NCBI GenBank assembly: GCA_905235885.1
Contig: CAJONM010000113.1
Span: 1-8,792 of the forward strand
Reading direction: 5' to 3'
Length of the DNA stretch: 8,792 nt
Origin: an uncultured Clostridia bacterium
Lineage (GTDB): Bacteria > Bacillota > Clostridia > UBA1381
Shown: piece after piece, positions 1 to 6,486 of the stretch
How the letters are laid out: each line of letters opens with the position of its first letter
Position numbering within the stretch: position 1 is the first letter of the stretch
Position numbers and translations under genes: made by a program
The notes under the pieces: model-generated
What the model saw: only the letters and a program-made list of their open reading frames with translations
What the model was told of the DNA's origin: nothing
Databases searched by the model: none

Positions 1-532
1 AGAGCATCGCACCTATTATGCTCATGGTGTGCTTGGGCTTGTCCGGACCGCCGTTAATATCACTTTCGACGATCCCCATAAAGCTGCCGTCGGGCAGCTT
101 TACGGCGTAGCCCTTCTCGGTAATGGTAAAGCTTATCATTTTAAGCGACGGATTTTCCGCGATCTCATACAGCTTATCATAATCGGTCGATTTTATTCCC
201 GTCGCAATGCCTGCAAGCACCTCTGCGTCGACGGCATCCTTACTCATGACCACATTCAGCGTAAGATTATCAAACGGCGCGTATATCTTATCGATTATGT
301 CAAAGTCGAAGCTCTCAACAGCTACAATGCCCGTTTTCATATCGCCCGAATTAAGGAGCGACTGCGCGATCGAGCCGATAAAGCCCCTGAATATGTTACC
401 TGCGCCGAAATGCACCCATTCGGGCGCTTTCTCCGTTTCCTCCCTGACCTTTGCTATATTAAACTCCGGCAGCTTTATGCCGTTTTTCTGCCATTGTTCT
501 CTTTCTGATATTCCGTTTAGTGAGAGTTTCAT
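1..532 (-). CDS. Mannitol dehydrogenase / fructuronate reductase family oxidoreductase, N-terminal 177 residues (partial at left edge)
   Basis: Predicted NAD(P)-dependent polyol/uronate dehydrogenase acting in the cytoplasm. About the first 177 residues are visible; the gene leaves the window. The start of the Rossmann fold is clear at residues 40-51 (VHFGAGNIFRGF), the family's glycine-rich nucleotide-binding turn, preceded by the N-terminus MKLSLNGISEREQW often seen in Firmicute members. The ATG at 532-530 overlaps the TGA of the upstream GH42 gene as ATGA, and AAAGGAA lies a few bases upstream, so translation is probably coupled. The family includes fructuronate reductase (UxuB), tagaturonate reductase (UxaB), mannitol and arabinitol dehydrogenases; the substrate cannot be read from this fragment. 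Sitting in an operon with a GH115 glucuronidase-like enzyme favours fructuronate to mannonate, the step after isomerisation of glucuronate. That assignment is inference; family membership is firm. Confidence 0.85.
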   Translation of the reverse strand, partial: MKLSLNGISEREQWQKNGIKLPEFNIAKVREETEKAPEWVHFGAGNIFRGFIGSIAQSLLNSGDMKTGIVAVESFDFDIIDKIYAPFDNLTLNVVMSKDAVDAEVLAGIATGIKSTDYDKLYEIAENPSLKMISFTITEKGYAVKLPDGSFMGIVESDINGGPDKPKHTMSIIGAML

Positions 533-2478
533 AATATTCCTTTCATAACGATTTCTATACCGTAAGCCACAAGCGTAACATCTGCTCCGCCGCACGATAC
601 TGTCTGCGGCGTATCGGTGTAATTGAGCAGGATCGTGTATTCCTTTCCGTCCGATATACGCTTTACCGCTTCCGTTCCCACAGGATGCGGAATGTACTCC
701 GCTCCTGCATCATCCGATATGCGCTTTACGAGCTTATACAGCGCGTCATCTTCCAGATCGCAGCCTATGTACCAAACCTTGCCCTTGCCGAATTTATTTA
801 CGGTGACTGCCGCACTGCCCTTATAGAACTCGCTGTCGTATACGGCTACAGTTTCGGCAGAGTCCGCGCTTAATATATCGCGCCATACAGTCGATTTTCC
901 CAACCCGCCGGATACTTTGACATCAACAGATGCTGCGTCAAATTCCTCGACCGTTGCTCCGACAAGCTCCCTGAGCTTTCCGGGAAGTGTAAGAGTCGTC
1001 ATATTGTTATATTCATCTCTTATGCCGCTTCTGTATGATAATACAAGCGTTCCGCCGTTTCGGACATAGTTTTCGAGTTTTTCTTTTAGTGTCCCTGTCA
1101 CGATGCTGTATGCCGGCATATATACTACCTTGTATTTATCGCTTATCATATCTTCAGAGCCTACCGCCGGATTGGTTCCGAGATGATTATTCGCTCTGTA
1201 ATACGAGTGGACGATGCCGTCATAGTCAAACCCTGATGTATGCCGCTTTATCCTGTGGCTCCAGCCGGTTTCATATGATTTTACGATGAGCGTGTCTGTT
1301 ACCGTCTGCGCGTTTTGGAATAAGTGTCCCCACTTCTGCATTTCCTCGCCAGTTTTCTGAAGCTCATAATATCTTCGGCGCGGTATCCCGTCATGGTCGA
1401 GGACACCGTACCAATACTGCTCCATGCCAAACGGAGCGGCTTTAAACCGGAAATATACCATTCCCTCGCAGCCGTGCGCCATTGCCTGATATACCCACAG
1501 GCGGAGCTGTCCCGGTCGGGGCGTACCGCCCATGACATCCCATCCGCACGGTCCCGACTGCTCCTCCATTATCCAGAAATTCTTATCCTTTACGCCGCGC
1601 ATCACTTCATGCGCCATTGATACCTCTTCATATGTGTGAGATGCCCACTGATCCTCTATGTAGTTGTCCCACGATACGAAATCGAGCGTTTCGCCTAACT
1701 TGTAGTAATCGATATCGACAAAATGACCCATAAGGTTATGAGTTATCGGACGGTCGCTGAAGCGGCGGATAATTGCCGTTTGCATTTTTGCGTAAGCTAT
1801 CCATGAATCGGACGAAAATCTCATAAAGTCCATATCAAGACTCGGATTATGCGTTCTTATATCGCCATGCGTCGGTTCGCAAGAGTTATACGCCGGAAGA
1901 ATTACATCGTCAAAGCTTTCATATTCATGACTCCAGAATACCGTGCCGTATGTTTTGTTAAATGTTTTAATGTCCCCGTATTTGCGTTCAAGCCAGCTCC
2001 CGAACGCCTTTTTGCAATGCTCGCAATAGCAGTGTGTGGTATCGTGACAGCCAAACTCATTATCTATCTGCCAGCCGATGACATTCGGATTTTTTCCGTA
2101 ATATTGCGCCATCGCCGTAACTATTTCCTTGCTGCGCTCTATGTAATACGGATTATTGGAGCAGCACTCTCGTCTTGAGCCGTAGCCGCGCGGTCTGCCG
2201 TATTTGTCGCGCATATAAATATCATACTTATTTACCAGCCATCTCGGCGGCGATGCGGTCGGCGTTCCCAGTATTACCTTGATACCCTCCTCCGCCAATA
2301 CCGATATAGCCTCGTCAAGCCATGAGAAATCGAACTCGCCCTCGCGCGGCTCCAGTCTCCCCCATGCAAATTCGGCAATTCGTACAGTATTAAAGTTGCC
2401 TTCACGCATCAATTTGGAGTGGCTGCGCCATTCCGAGCTGTCCCAATGCTCAGGATAATAATCAACTCCGTATATCAT
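529..2478 (-). CDS. Beta-galactosidase, glycoside hydrolase family 42
   Basis: Cytoplasmic retaining exo-glycosidase that removes terminal beta-galactose (some GH42 enzymes take alpha-L-arabinopyranose) from imported oligosaccharides. The 649-residue length is normal for the family. The TIM barrel fills about residues 1-385, opening with MIYGVDYYPEHW. The acid/base glutamate is E141 in the IDNEFG motif and the nucleophile is E305 in IMEEQSGP. C150, C152 and C155, with C105 or C106, form the cysteine metal site of classical GH42 enzymes; the Cys and acid/base positions match the numbering of the Thermus A4 enzyme. A glutamine-amidotransferase-like trimerisation domain follows (about 390-590), then a small beta domain. 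No signal peptide is seen. I chose the ATG at 2478 because GGAGG lies 9 nt upstream; an in-frame ATG at 2487 touches that GGAGG with no spacer. It lies 15 nt after the GH115 gene. Its last bases form ATGA with the next gene. Confidence 0.95.
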   Translation of the reverse strand: MIYGVDYYPEHWDSSEWRSHSKLMREGNFNTVRIAEFAWGRLEPREGEFDFSWLDEAISVLAEEGIKVILGTPTASPPRWLVNKYDIYMRDKYGRPRGYGSRRECCSNNPYYIERSKEIVTAMAQYYGKNPNVIGWQIDNEFGCHDTTHCYCEHCKKAFGSWLERKYGDIKTFNKTYGTVFWSHEYESFDDVILPAYNSCEPTHGDIRTHNPSLDMDFMRFSSDSWIAYAKMQTAIIRRFSDRPITHNLMGHFVDIDYYKLGETLDFVSWDNYIEDQWASHTYEEVSMAHEVMRGVKDKNFWIMEEQSGPCGWDVMGGTPRPGQLRLWVYQAMAHGCEGMVYFRFKAAPFGMEQYWYGVLDHDGIPRRRYYELQKTGEEMQKWGHLFQNAQTVTDTLIVKSYETGWSHRIKRHTSGFDYDGIVHSYYRANNHLGTNPAVGSEDMISDKYKVVYMPAYSIVTGTLKEKLENYVRNGGTLVLSYRSGIRDEYNNMTTLTLPGKLRELVGATVEEFDAASVDVKVSGGLGKSTVWRDILSADSAETVAVYDSEFYKGSAAVTVNKFGKGKVWYIGCDLEDDALYKLVKRISDDAGAEYIPHPVGTEAVKRISDGKEYTILLNYTDTPQTVSCGGADVTLVAYGIEIVMKGIL

Positions 2479-2487
2479 ATCAATCAT

Positions 2488-2492
2488 CCTCC
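2488..2492 (-). promoter_or_regulatory. Ribosome binding site deciding the GH42 start
   Basis: GGAGG on the minus strand. It ends directly against the ATG at 2487-2485 and lies 9 nt before the ATG at 2478-2476. A usable Shine-Dalgarno spacing therefore exists only for the second ATG, which also gives the usual GH42 N-terminus MIYGVDYYPEHW. Confidence 0.7.
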
Positions 2493-2493
2493 G

Positions 2494-4518
2494 TCAGTCT
2501 ATCGGAAGCGCATAGGATCCGTCGCCCATGAGCTTTTTCGCTTTTTCGTATATCTCTTGATCCTCCATGTGGTTATCGTTTACCAGCAGCGTCATAATGC
2601 TCCTGTCGCGACGCGTGTACATAAGATCGCGATACCACTTGTAATGGGATATATTGTCACCCATCTCGCGCACAACGCCGCGGAGCTTATTTATCATATA
2701 TGCCGAATGCTTGCAATCGGCAAAGCATTCGTTAAAGTAAAAGCCGCTCCATACGCCGTATTCCGATCCGCGCATAGCCTTGTTTGCGTCTTCATACATT
2801 GCCGCGCTGTCACCGAAAAGCATAAATGACGAAAAGAACTTTTTGTCCGTATATTCCCTGTATGCCTTGCCGAACAGCGCCGCGCCCTTGCAGCAGTAAT
2901 AATGTATCTTTGCCTGCAAAAGGATCGTTGCGTCAAATAATTCTTTTGTGTCCCCTATAAGCTCACTGCTTACCTTTTCGCATTCCTCATAATACACTCT
3001 GAGCTTTTCAAGTCCCCTCTCGCACATTGACGAGAACTTTTCGATCTGCTCATCAAGCGGTATATCGCCTGTGAACCAGCGCATAACGCCGCAGCATTCG
3101 CTCTTTCCGATCATAGCCATTCTCGCAAGCATCCTGACATTTTCCGTATAGAACTGCTCACCGCAATGCTCGTCGATATTCTCCCCGAACGGTATCATCG
3201 CATTGTGGTAATCTCCCAGACACATCGCCACGCCCTCCGCGCCGTTATAGTAGTCATTGGCCCACTCCGCGCTGTGCGCCGCGTCCGATATGCTCCGTCC
3301 GTACCATTTCTTCCGTACAGCATCAAGAAAATATGCGTGCGGTCTTATGTTTGAGCAGTTTATTACCCAGAAATCATTCATATTCATCGCCATTACGGTG
3401 TCAAGCTCGCTGTTTACGAAATCGACCGAATTCGGCAGCATGGTAATATGGTTCGCCGCTTGAAGATCGTAGAATGAAACATGGTAGTATATCCCGCCAT
3501 GATTTGTCGGCTCCTTTGGTATAGACGGCACTCTCACCGTATGATTGTTGCGGCGGCGCGTCACCATTTTGCCGAAACCGTTATCGGCGCTCACCTTTAT
3601 TATATTTTCATCAAAATTTATATAGCCTCCGTCATACAGCTCCATTACCTCGCCATACAGGTTGGTGCAGAATACCGGATCCTCGACGCTTTCAAGCACT
3701 ATCTGACGCTGCAGCTCTATAATATCGGAGATCAGCGCGCCTCGCTTTTGGTCGGTATCGTATCTGCTGCTTGTATCGTTTGCCCAAAAGGGGCAATCGC
3801 CCTGACCGCGGAAGCCCACGCTCCAGATGACCTTCATATCCTTCTGCTCTCTCACCGCGTCGCGCCACAGCTCGTGGAATTTATCCTTGTACTCAAAATA
3901 ATTCGCCTCAAGATCGGGATATTTCCTGCCGAACATTTCCGCACCCATCGGCTCGGCATGATGATGAGTTATCCACAGTCCCATATCCGACGCCATACGG
4001 TTATAGAGCCTTGAGTTCTTATCCGTTCCGGGAATGACGGTATTTCCGCCGCAGCGCAGAAGTGCCTCGAACACCATCCGCCACGGCTCCTTGCTGTCTC
4101 CGTCTATCGCCCATTTCATTATGAGTACCTCATCGTTTACAAACCAGCCGCGGTATTTTACAGCCGGCACGGGAGAGCTGTATACACCGTTCTTTACGGG
4201 TATGCTGTCCGTTTTTTCGATTCTCTGATCCATCCAGAACCAGAACGGCTTAATACCCAAAAATTTCTCGCTTATGTAGAGCAAGCCGTAAACAAACCCA
4301 AGCTCGCCGTTTGCATAGATCACCGCGCCGTCATCTCGTATTTCAATTCTGAAATCCTCATCAGCGAAATCGTCACAGGCGATCAGGCTGATTTTTGCCG
4401 CGTCACAGCTGGGGCTGTGAAACCGTTTCTTTATATCACGCTCCAATATCGCAACGGCATTTAAGACCGCCCTGCGCTTATCGGCGCATTCTATATGTGT
4501 GTTCGCGCTTAAAATCAT
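2494..4518 (-). CDS. Short, divergent glycoside hydrolase family 115 protein (alpha-glucuronidase-like)
   Basis: Characterised GH115 enzymes are inverting alpha-glucuronidases that remove 4-O-methyl-glucuronic acid branches from glucuronoxylan. This 674-residue protein keeps the family's landmarks in order. There is an N-terminal alpha/beta domain (about 1-115), then YRGWFVNDE (122-130), W136, the LLRCGGN stretch (153-159), ASDMGLWITHHHAEPM (176-191), IWSVGFRGQGD (231-241), LYGEV (287-291), a D/N-rich strand near 311-314, GGIYYHVSFY (341-350) and a helical region to the end. It is shorter than typical GH115 enzymes and ends after the helical domain, without the C-terminal beta domain. The family's tryptophan-rich WPAMW turn is replaced near 161-166 by IPGTDK. 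No signal peptide is present, suggesting intracellular action. The ATG at 4518 follows GGGAGGTG by 6 nt. It is first in the operon and divergent from the AraC gene. Family assignment is good; glucuronidase activity and substrate are inferred. Confidence 0.85.
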   Translation of the reverse strand: MILSANTHIECADKRRAVLNAVAILERDIKKRFHSPSCDAAKISLIACDDFADEDFRIEIRDDGAVIYANGELGFVYGLLYISEKFLGIKPFWFWMDQRIEKTDSIPVKNGVYSSPVPAVKYRGWFVNDEVLIMKWAIDGDSKEPWRMVFEALLRCGGNTVIPGTDKNSRLYNRMASDMGLWITHHHAEPMGAEMFGRKYPDLEANYFEYKDKFHELWRDAVREQKDMKVIWSVGFRGQGDCPFWANDTSSRYDTDQKRGALISDIIELQRQIVLESVEDPVFCTNLYGEVMELYDGGYINFDENIIKVSADNGFGKMVTRRRNNHTVRVPSIPKEPTNHGGIYYHVSFYDLQAANHITMLPNSVDFVNSELDTVMAMNMNDFWVINCSNIRPHAYFLDAVRKKWYGRSISDAAHSAEWANDYYNGAEGVAMCLGDYHNAMIPFGENIDEHCGEQFYTENVRMLARMAMIGKSECCGVMRWFTGDIPLDEQIEKFSSMCERGLEKLRVYYEECEKVSSELIGDTKELFDATILLQAKIHYYCCKGAALFGKAYREYTDKKFFSSFMLFGDSAAMYEDANKAMRGSEYGVWSGFYFNECFADCKHSAYMINKLRGVVREMGDNISHYKWYRDLMYTRRDRSIMTLLVNDNHMEDQEIYEKAKKLMGDGSYALPID

Positions 4519-4538
4519 ACGCTACACCTCCCTTATAT

Positions 4539-4557
4539 TAAATTTATCATAAATTTA
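4539..4557. repeat. Perfect 19-bp palindrome (9-1-9), candidate operator
   Basis: TAAATTTAT, C, ATAAATTTA: both 9-bp arms are perfectly complementary about the base at 4548. It lies 6 bp before the GH115 ribosome binding site and overlaps the TATGAT -10 candidate. As DNA it has the symmetry of a dimeric repressor site; as RNA it would be only a weak all-A/U hairpin. In so A/T-rich a region, chance is a real alternative. Confidence 0.4.
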
Positions 4558-4577
4558 GGAATTTTTCTAATATTATA
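4546..4577 (-). promoter_or_regulatory. Probable promoter region of the GH115-GH42-oxidoreductase operon
   Basis: Two minus-strand -10 candidates are visible: TATAAT (4577-4572) and TATGAT (4551-4546). Neither has a recognisable -35 at 16-18 bp, which suits an activator-dependent promoter. If TATGAT is used, the direct repeat at 4575-4604 lies roughly from -36 to -65, the activating position for AraC-type regulators. If TATAAT is used, the repeat would overlap the core promoter and suggest repression. The sequence does not decide between them. Confidence 0.4.
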
Positions 4578-4604
4578 TTGCCAAAAACATTGCATATATT
4601 GGCA
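4575..4604. promoter_or_regulatory. Candidate AraC-family operator: direct repeat ATATTGSCA, 21-bp period
   Basis: ATATTGCCA (4575-4583) and ATATTGGCA (4596-4604) match at 8 of 9 positions in the same orientation, start to start 21 bp, two helical turns. AraC-family proteins, which carry two helix-turn-helix units per monomer, typically bind such direct repeats. The site lies between the divergent regulator and sugar operon and spans the regulator's own -35, so it could serve both activation and autoregulation. The inner TGCCAA/TTGGCA can also be read as an inverted repeat with a 14-bp gap. Confidence 0.5.
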
Positions 4605-4618
4605 TTTTATGATATAAT
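4590..4618 (+). promoter_or_regulatory. Probable sigma-A-type promoter of the AraC-family gene
   Basis: A consensus TATAAT (4613-4618) is preceded 17 bp upstream by TTGCAT (4590-4595), a weak -35 keeping TTG. The expected transcription start near 4625 would place the ribosome binding site almost at the very 5' end of the message, giving an unusually short leader. The -35 lies between the two copies of the direct repeat, so bound regulator should hinder this promoter. Confidence 0.5.
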
Positions 4619-4624
4619 ACATAC

Positions 4625-4630
4625 GGAGGT
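4625..4630 (+). promoter_or_regulatory. Ribosome binding site deciding the AraC-family start
   Basis: GGAGGT lies 7 nt before the ATG at 4638. A longer in-frame reading from an ATG at 4578 would begin inside the promoter region with no Shine-Dalgarno sequence and would add 20 residues unlike the family, so it is rejected. Confidence 0.8.
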
Positions 4631-4637
4631 GGTCCAT

Positions 4638-5465
4638 ATGCTTGTTAATGTCGATCCAAATGACGAAATAATATCTATTGATCCCGATCTCGGATTTACC
4701 GTTATTCACAAAAAAAATACCGTTCCGAACACGCTTCAGTTTTCGCCGCATAACCATGATGACATATATGAGATAATGCTTTTTCTCGGCGGCGACTGTG
4801 AATTTAATGTGGAAGGTAATTCATATAAGCTCAAGGCATATGACATAACATTTACGCGTCCGTTTGAGCTGCATAATATAGTCTGCATCTCAAAGAAAGC
4901 TTATGAGCGCATAATCCTGTATATAAAGAAGGATTTTTTTTCCGCCAAAGGGCGCGAGAAATACCTGGATATTTTTGAAAACAGGGAGCTTGGCACCGGC
5001 AATATCATTTCATATGATCTTACGGACGGAACGGAGCGCAAATGTATAAATAAAATAAATGAATATTACAGCGAGGGCGCGCGTGATGTCGCCGAATGCG
5101 CGGTAACGGAGTTTCTTTATATAATAAACAAAACAAAATATGTATCGGCCGGCACTCTTGCCGGAAATGAAAGAATAAGGGATGTTATCATATACATAAA
5201 CAACAACCTGTCCGAGCGGCTGCTCCTGGACGATATTGCAGACAGATTTTTTATAAATAAATATTACCTTTGCAAATATTTCAAAAAATATACCGGCTAT
5301 ACGATAGGTCAGTATATAAATTTCAAACGCATATTGCTTGCGCAGGAGTATCACCGAAGCGGACAGACACTCCTGCAGGCAAGCATTAACGCCGGGTTTA
5401 ACAGCTATGCGCATTTTTATAAAACATATGTAAGTCGTATGGGAAAATCACCGAAAGAGATGTAG
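4638..5465 (+). CDS. AraC-family transcriptional regulator (cupin sensor plus double HTH)
   Basis: 275-residue DNA-binding regulator, probably of the divergent GH115-GH42 operon. The N-terminal part is a cupin-like sugar-binding domain: FSPHNHDDIYEIM at 35-47 carries the His/Asp/Glu cluster, followed by beta strands to about residue 82 (DITFTRPFELHN). The C-terminal 100 residues are a standard AraC domain: helix-turn-helix 1 about 196-217 (LDDIADRFFINKYYLCKYFK), then the linker helix with the GYTIGQYINFKRILLAQ pattern, and helix-turn-helix 2 about 244-267 ending in AGFNSYAHFYKTY and GKSPKEM. The start follows GGAGGT by 7 nt. The gene is visibly more A/T-rich than its neighbours, with many ATA and AAA codons. 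Its TAG stop directly touches the spoIIIAH stop on the other strand. The inducer is unknown; a uronate- or galactose-containing saccharide is a reasonable guess from context. Confidence 0.93.
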   Translation: MLVNVDPNDEIISIDPDLGFTVIHKKNTVPNTLQFSPHNHDDIYEIMLFLGGDCEFNVEGNSYKLKAYDITFTRPFELHNIVCISKKAYERIILYIKKDFFSAKGREKYLDIFENRELGTGNIISYDLTDGTERKCINKINEYYSEGARDVAECAVTEFLYIINKTKYVSAGTLAGNERIRDVIIYINNNLSERLLLDDIADRFFINKYYLCKYFKKYTGYTIGQYINFKRILLAQEYHRSGQTLLQASINAGFNSYAHFYKTYVSRMGKSPKEM

Positions 5466-6020
5466 CTACTGCACACCGATTATCCTTACCGCGCTTGCCT
5501 GAATGCCGGCGGATGATGTGACTATGTCGGTGAGCTTTGCTATGTCATCATCGGAAAGGCTGTCGCTTTTTACGGTGACGGTTGCTCTGTTCTCATTTAT
5601 GTATACGCATACCTCCGAAAAGCCCTTTGCGGCAGCGATCCCCTCAACACTGCTTTCAAGCTCTATATTATCTGCCGCCGCGACAAGCCTTTCCCCGGCG
5701 AGCTTGCGCGTATCCTCATCGAGGGTTTCATCCTGCGATGCCGCTTTGAGCGCTTCCATGGCGGCAGCACGCGCCGTTTCCCTGTTCATTTTCGCGTCTG
5801 CGAAATACGCCGTATTCTCCACCGCTTCCTCCGCCTCGCTCTCCTGCGCTTCGTTCTGCGCTGAGACCATTTCCGCCTCGCCGAGCATTTTGCCCGTTTC
5901 GATATAGCTTTCATTGTCGCGGACGCGGACAGTATCCTGATATGCCCAGTTCATATATCCTGCCAGTCCTATAAGAACGACAAGCGACGCTGCTATAATT
6001 TCTTTCTTTTTAAGTATCAT
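5466..6020 (-). CDS. spoIIIAH: Stage III sporulation protein AH
   Basis: Mother-cell membrane protein that, in Bacillus, binds forespore SpoIIQ across the intermembrane space and helps form the channel that keeps the engulfed forespore active. The 184 residues show a lysine-rich cytoplasmic end (MILKKKE), one membrane segment (about 8-24), an acidic linker (about 47-70, rich in Glu/Ala) and the conserved soluble domain. That domain begins YFADAKMNRETAR (72-84) and ends in the YscJ/FliF-like fold around KGFSEVCVYINENRATVTV (132-150). It is somewhat shorter than the 218-residue B. subtilis protein, mainly in the linker. GGAG lies 8 nt before the ATG and 16 nt separate it from spoIIIAG. It is the last gene of the operon. 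Its stop abuts the convergent araC stop, and no terminator hairpin is seen beyond it. Confidence 0.93.
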   Translation of the reverse strand: MILKKKEIIAASLVVLIGLAGYMNWAYQDTVRVRDNESYIETGKMLGEAEMVSAQNEAQESEAEEAVENTAYFADAKMNRETARAAAMEALKAASQDETLDEDTRKLAGERLVAAADNIELESSVEGIAAAKGFSEVCVYINENRATVTVKSDSLSDDDIAKLTDIVTSSAGIQASAVRIIGVQ

Positions 6021-6036
6021 GCTATCAACTCCATTC

Positions 6037-6486
6037 TTAATTTGATTTCATCGGATAAACACAAATCCTGTTGGCTCCGGCACCCGTTACTGCCGCTGCC
6101 GCCTCCATGAGCGCTCTTTTTATCTGCGCGTCATACGCGCCGTCAGCAACGATGATGACGCCCTTTACGACAGGATATACCTCTCTTTTCACCACCGCGT
6201 CACCGCCATAGAGCATAGTCCTGCCGCCGTCCTCTCCGGCAAGCTCCTTTTCGGGCGTGGACTCGTATGAGATCATTACGGAAATTCGTCCCGCTCCCTC
6301 GATCTGCGATAATATATCACCAAGCCGCTCCTCCTCTCCGGCAAAATCAACTGTCGTCGGCGCAGAGCCGTCCGAACTTTTTCTCGAAGGCATTAAGCCC
6401 GAAGCCCCCAAAATTGCAATTCCAATTATTAATATTACAAGCATAAGCCGATTATTCCGCTTTTGAAAAATCTTTTTCAGTTCCAA
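6037..6486 (-). CDS. spoIIIAG: Stage III sporulation protein AG, TTG start
   Basis: Ring-forming component of the SpoIIIA-SpoIIQ channel. In B. subtilis it oligomerises into a large secretin-like ring in the intermembrane space. The 149 residues show a basic N-terminus (KKIFQKRNNR), one membrane segment (about 13-31) and a split ring-building domain: EERLGDILSQIEGAGRISVMISY (52-74), an intervening loop, then VVKGVIIVADGAYD (106-119) and the closing strand ICVYPM (141-146). It is shorter than the 229-residue Bacillus protein, mostly in the linker and loop. The start is taken as TTG at 6486 because GGAGGAGGT lies 8 nt upstream. The next in-frame ATG (Met15) would cut into the membrane segment. 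The start lies inside spoIIIAF, overlapping it by 35 nt, so translation is probably coupled. Confidence 0.92.
   Translation of the reverse strand: MELKKIFQKRNNRLMLVILIIGIAILGASGLMPSRKSSDGSAPTTVDFAGEEERLGDILSQIEGAGRISVMISYESTPEKELAGEDGGRTMLYGGDAVVKREVYPVVKGVIIVADGAYDAQIKRALMEAAAAVTGAGANRICVYPMKSN

Noticed and set aside
1299..1538. Alternate-frame minus-strand open frame within the GH42 gene, and long plus-strand frames opposite the sugar and spoIIIA genes
   Set aside because: Low-complexity or arginine-rich translations, no ribosome sites, fully contained opposite or within strongly supported genes.
4419..4429. GAAAC-C-GTTTC palindrome near the 5' end of the GH115 gene, resembling a LacI/CcpA-type operator
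   Set aside because: It fits only half of the catabolite-response consensus, lies inside coding sequence about 90 bases after the start, and its bases are explained by the codons there.
4539..4557. The A/T palindrome as a terminator or riboswitch element
   Set aside because: An all-A/U stem with at most a 1-3 nt loop and no following U-tract is too weak for a terminator, and no conserved aptamer sequence lies around it.
4578..4637. Extended AraC reading frame starting at an ATG at 4578
   Set aside because: No ribosome binding site, it would run through the -35/-10 and the operator-like repeat, and the added 20 residues do not look like the family; the ATG at 4638 has GGAGGT at 7 nt.
5340..5560. 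Possible bidirectional terminator between araC and spoIIIAH
   Set aside because: Only short palindromes such as CCTGCAGG and TAGCTA are present; no stem of useful length followed by a T-tract is visible on either strand.
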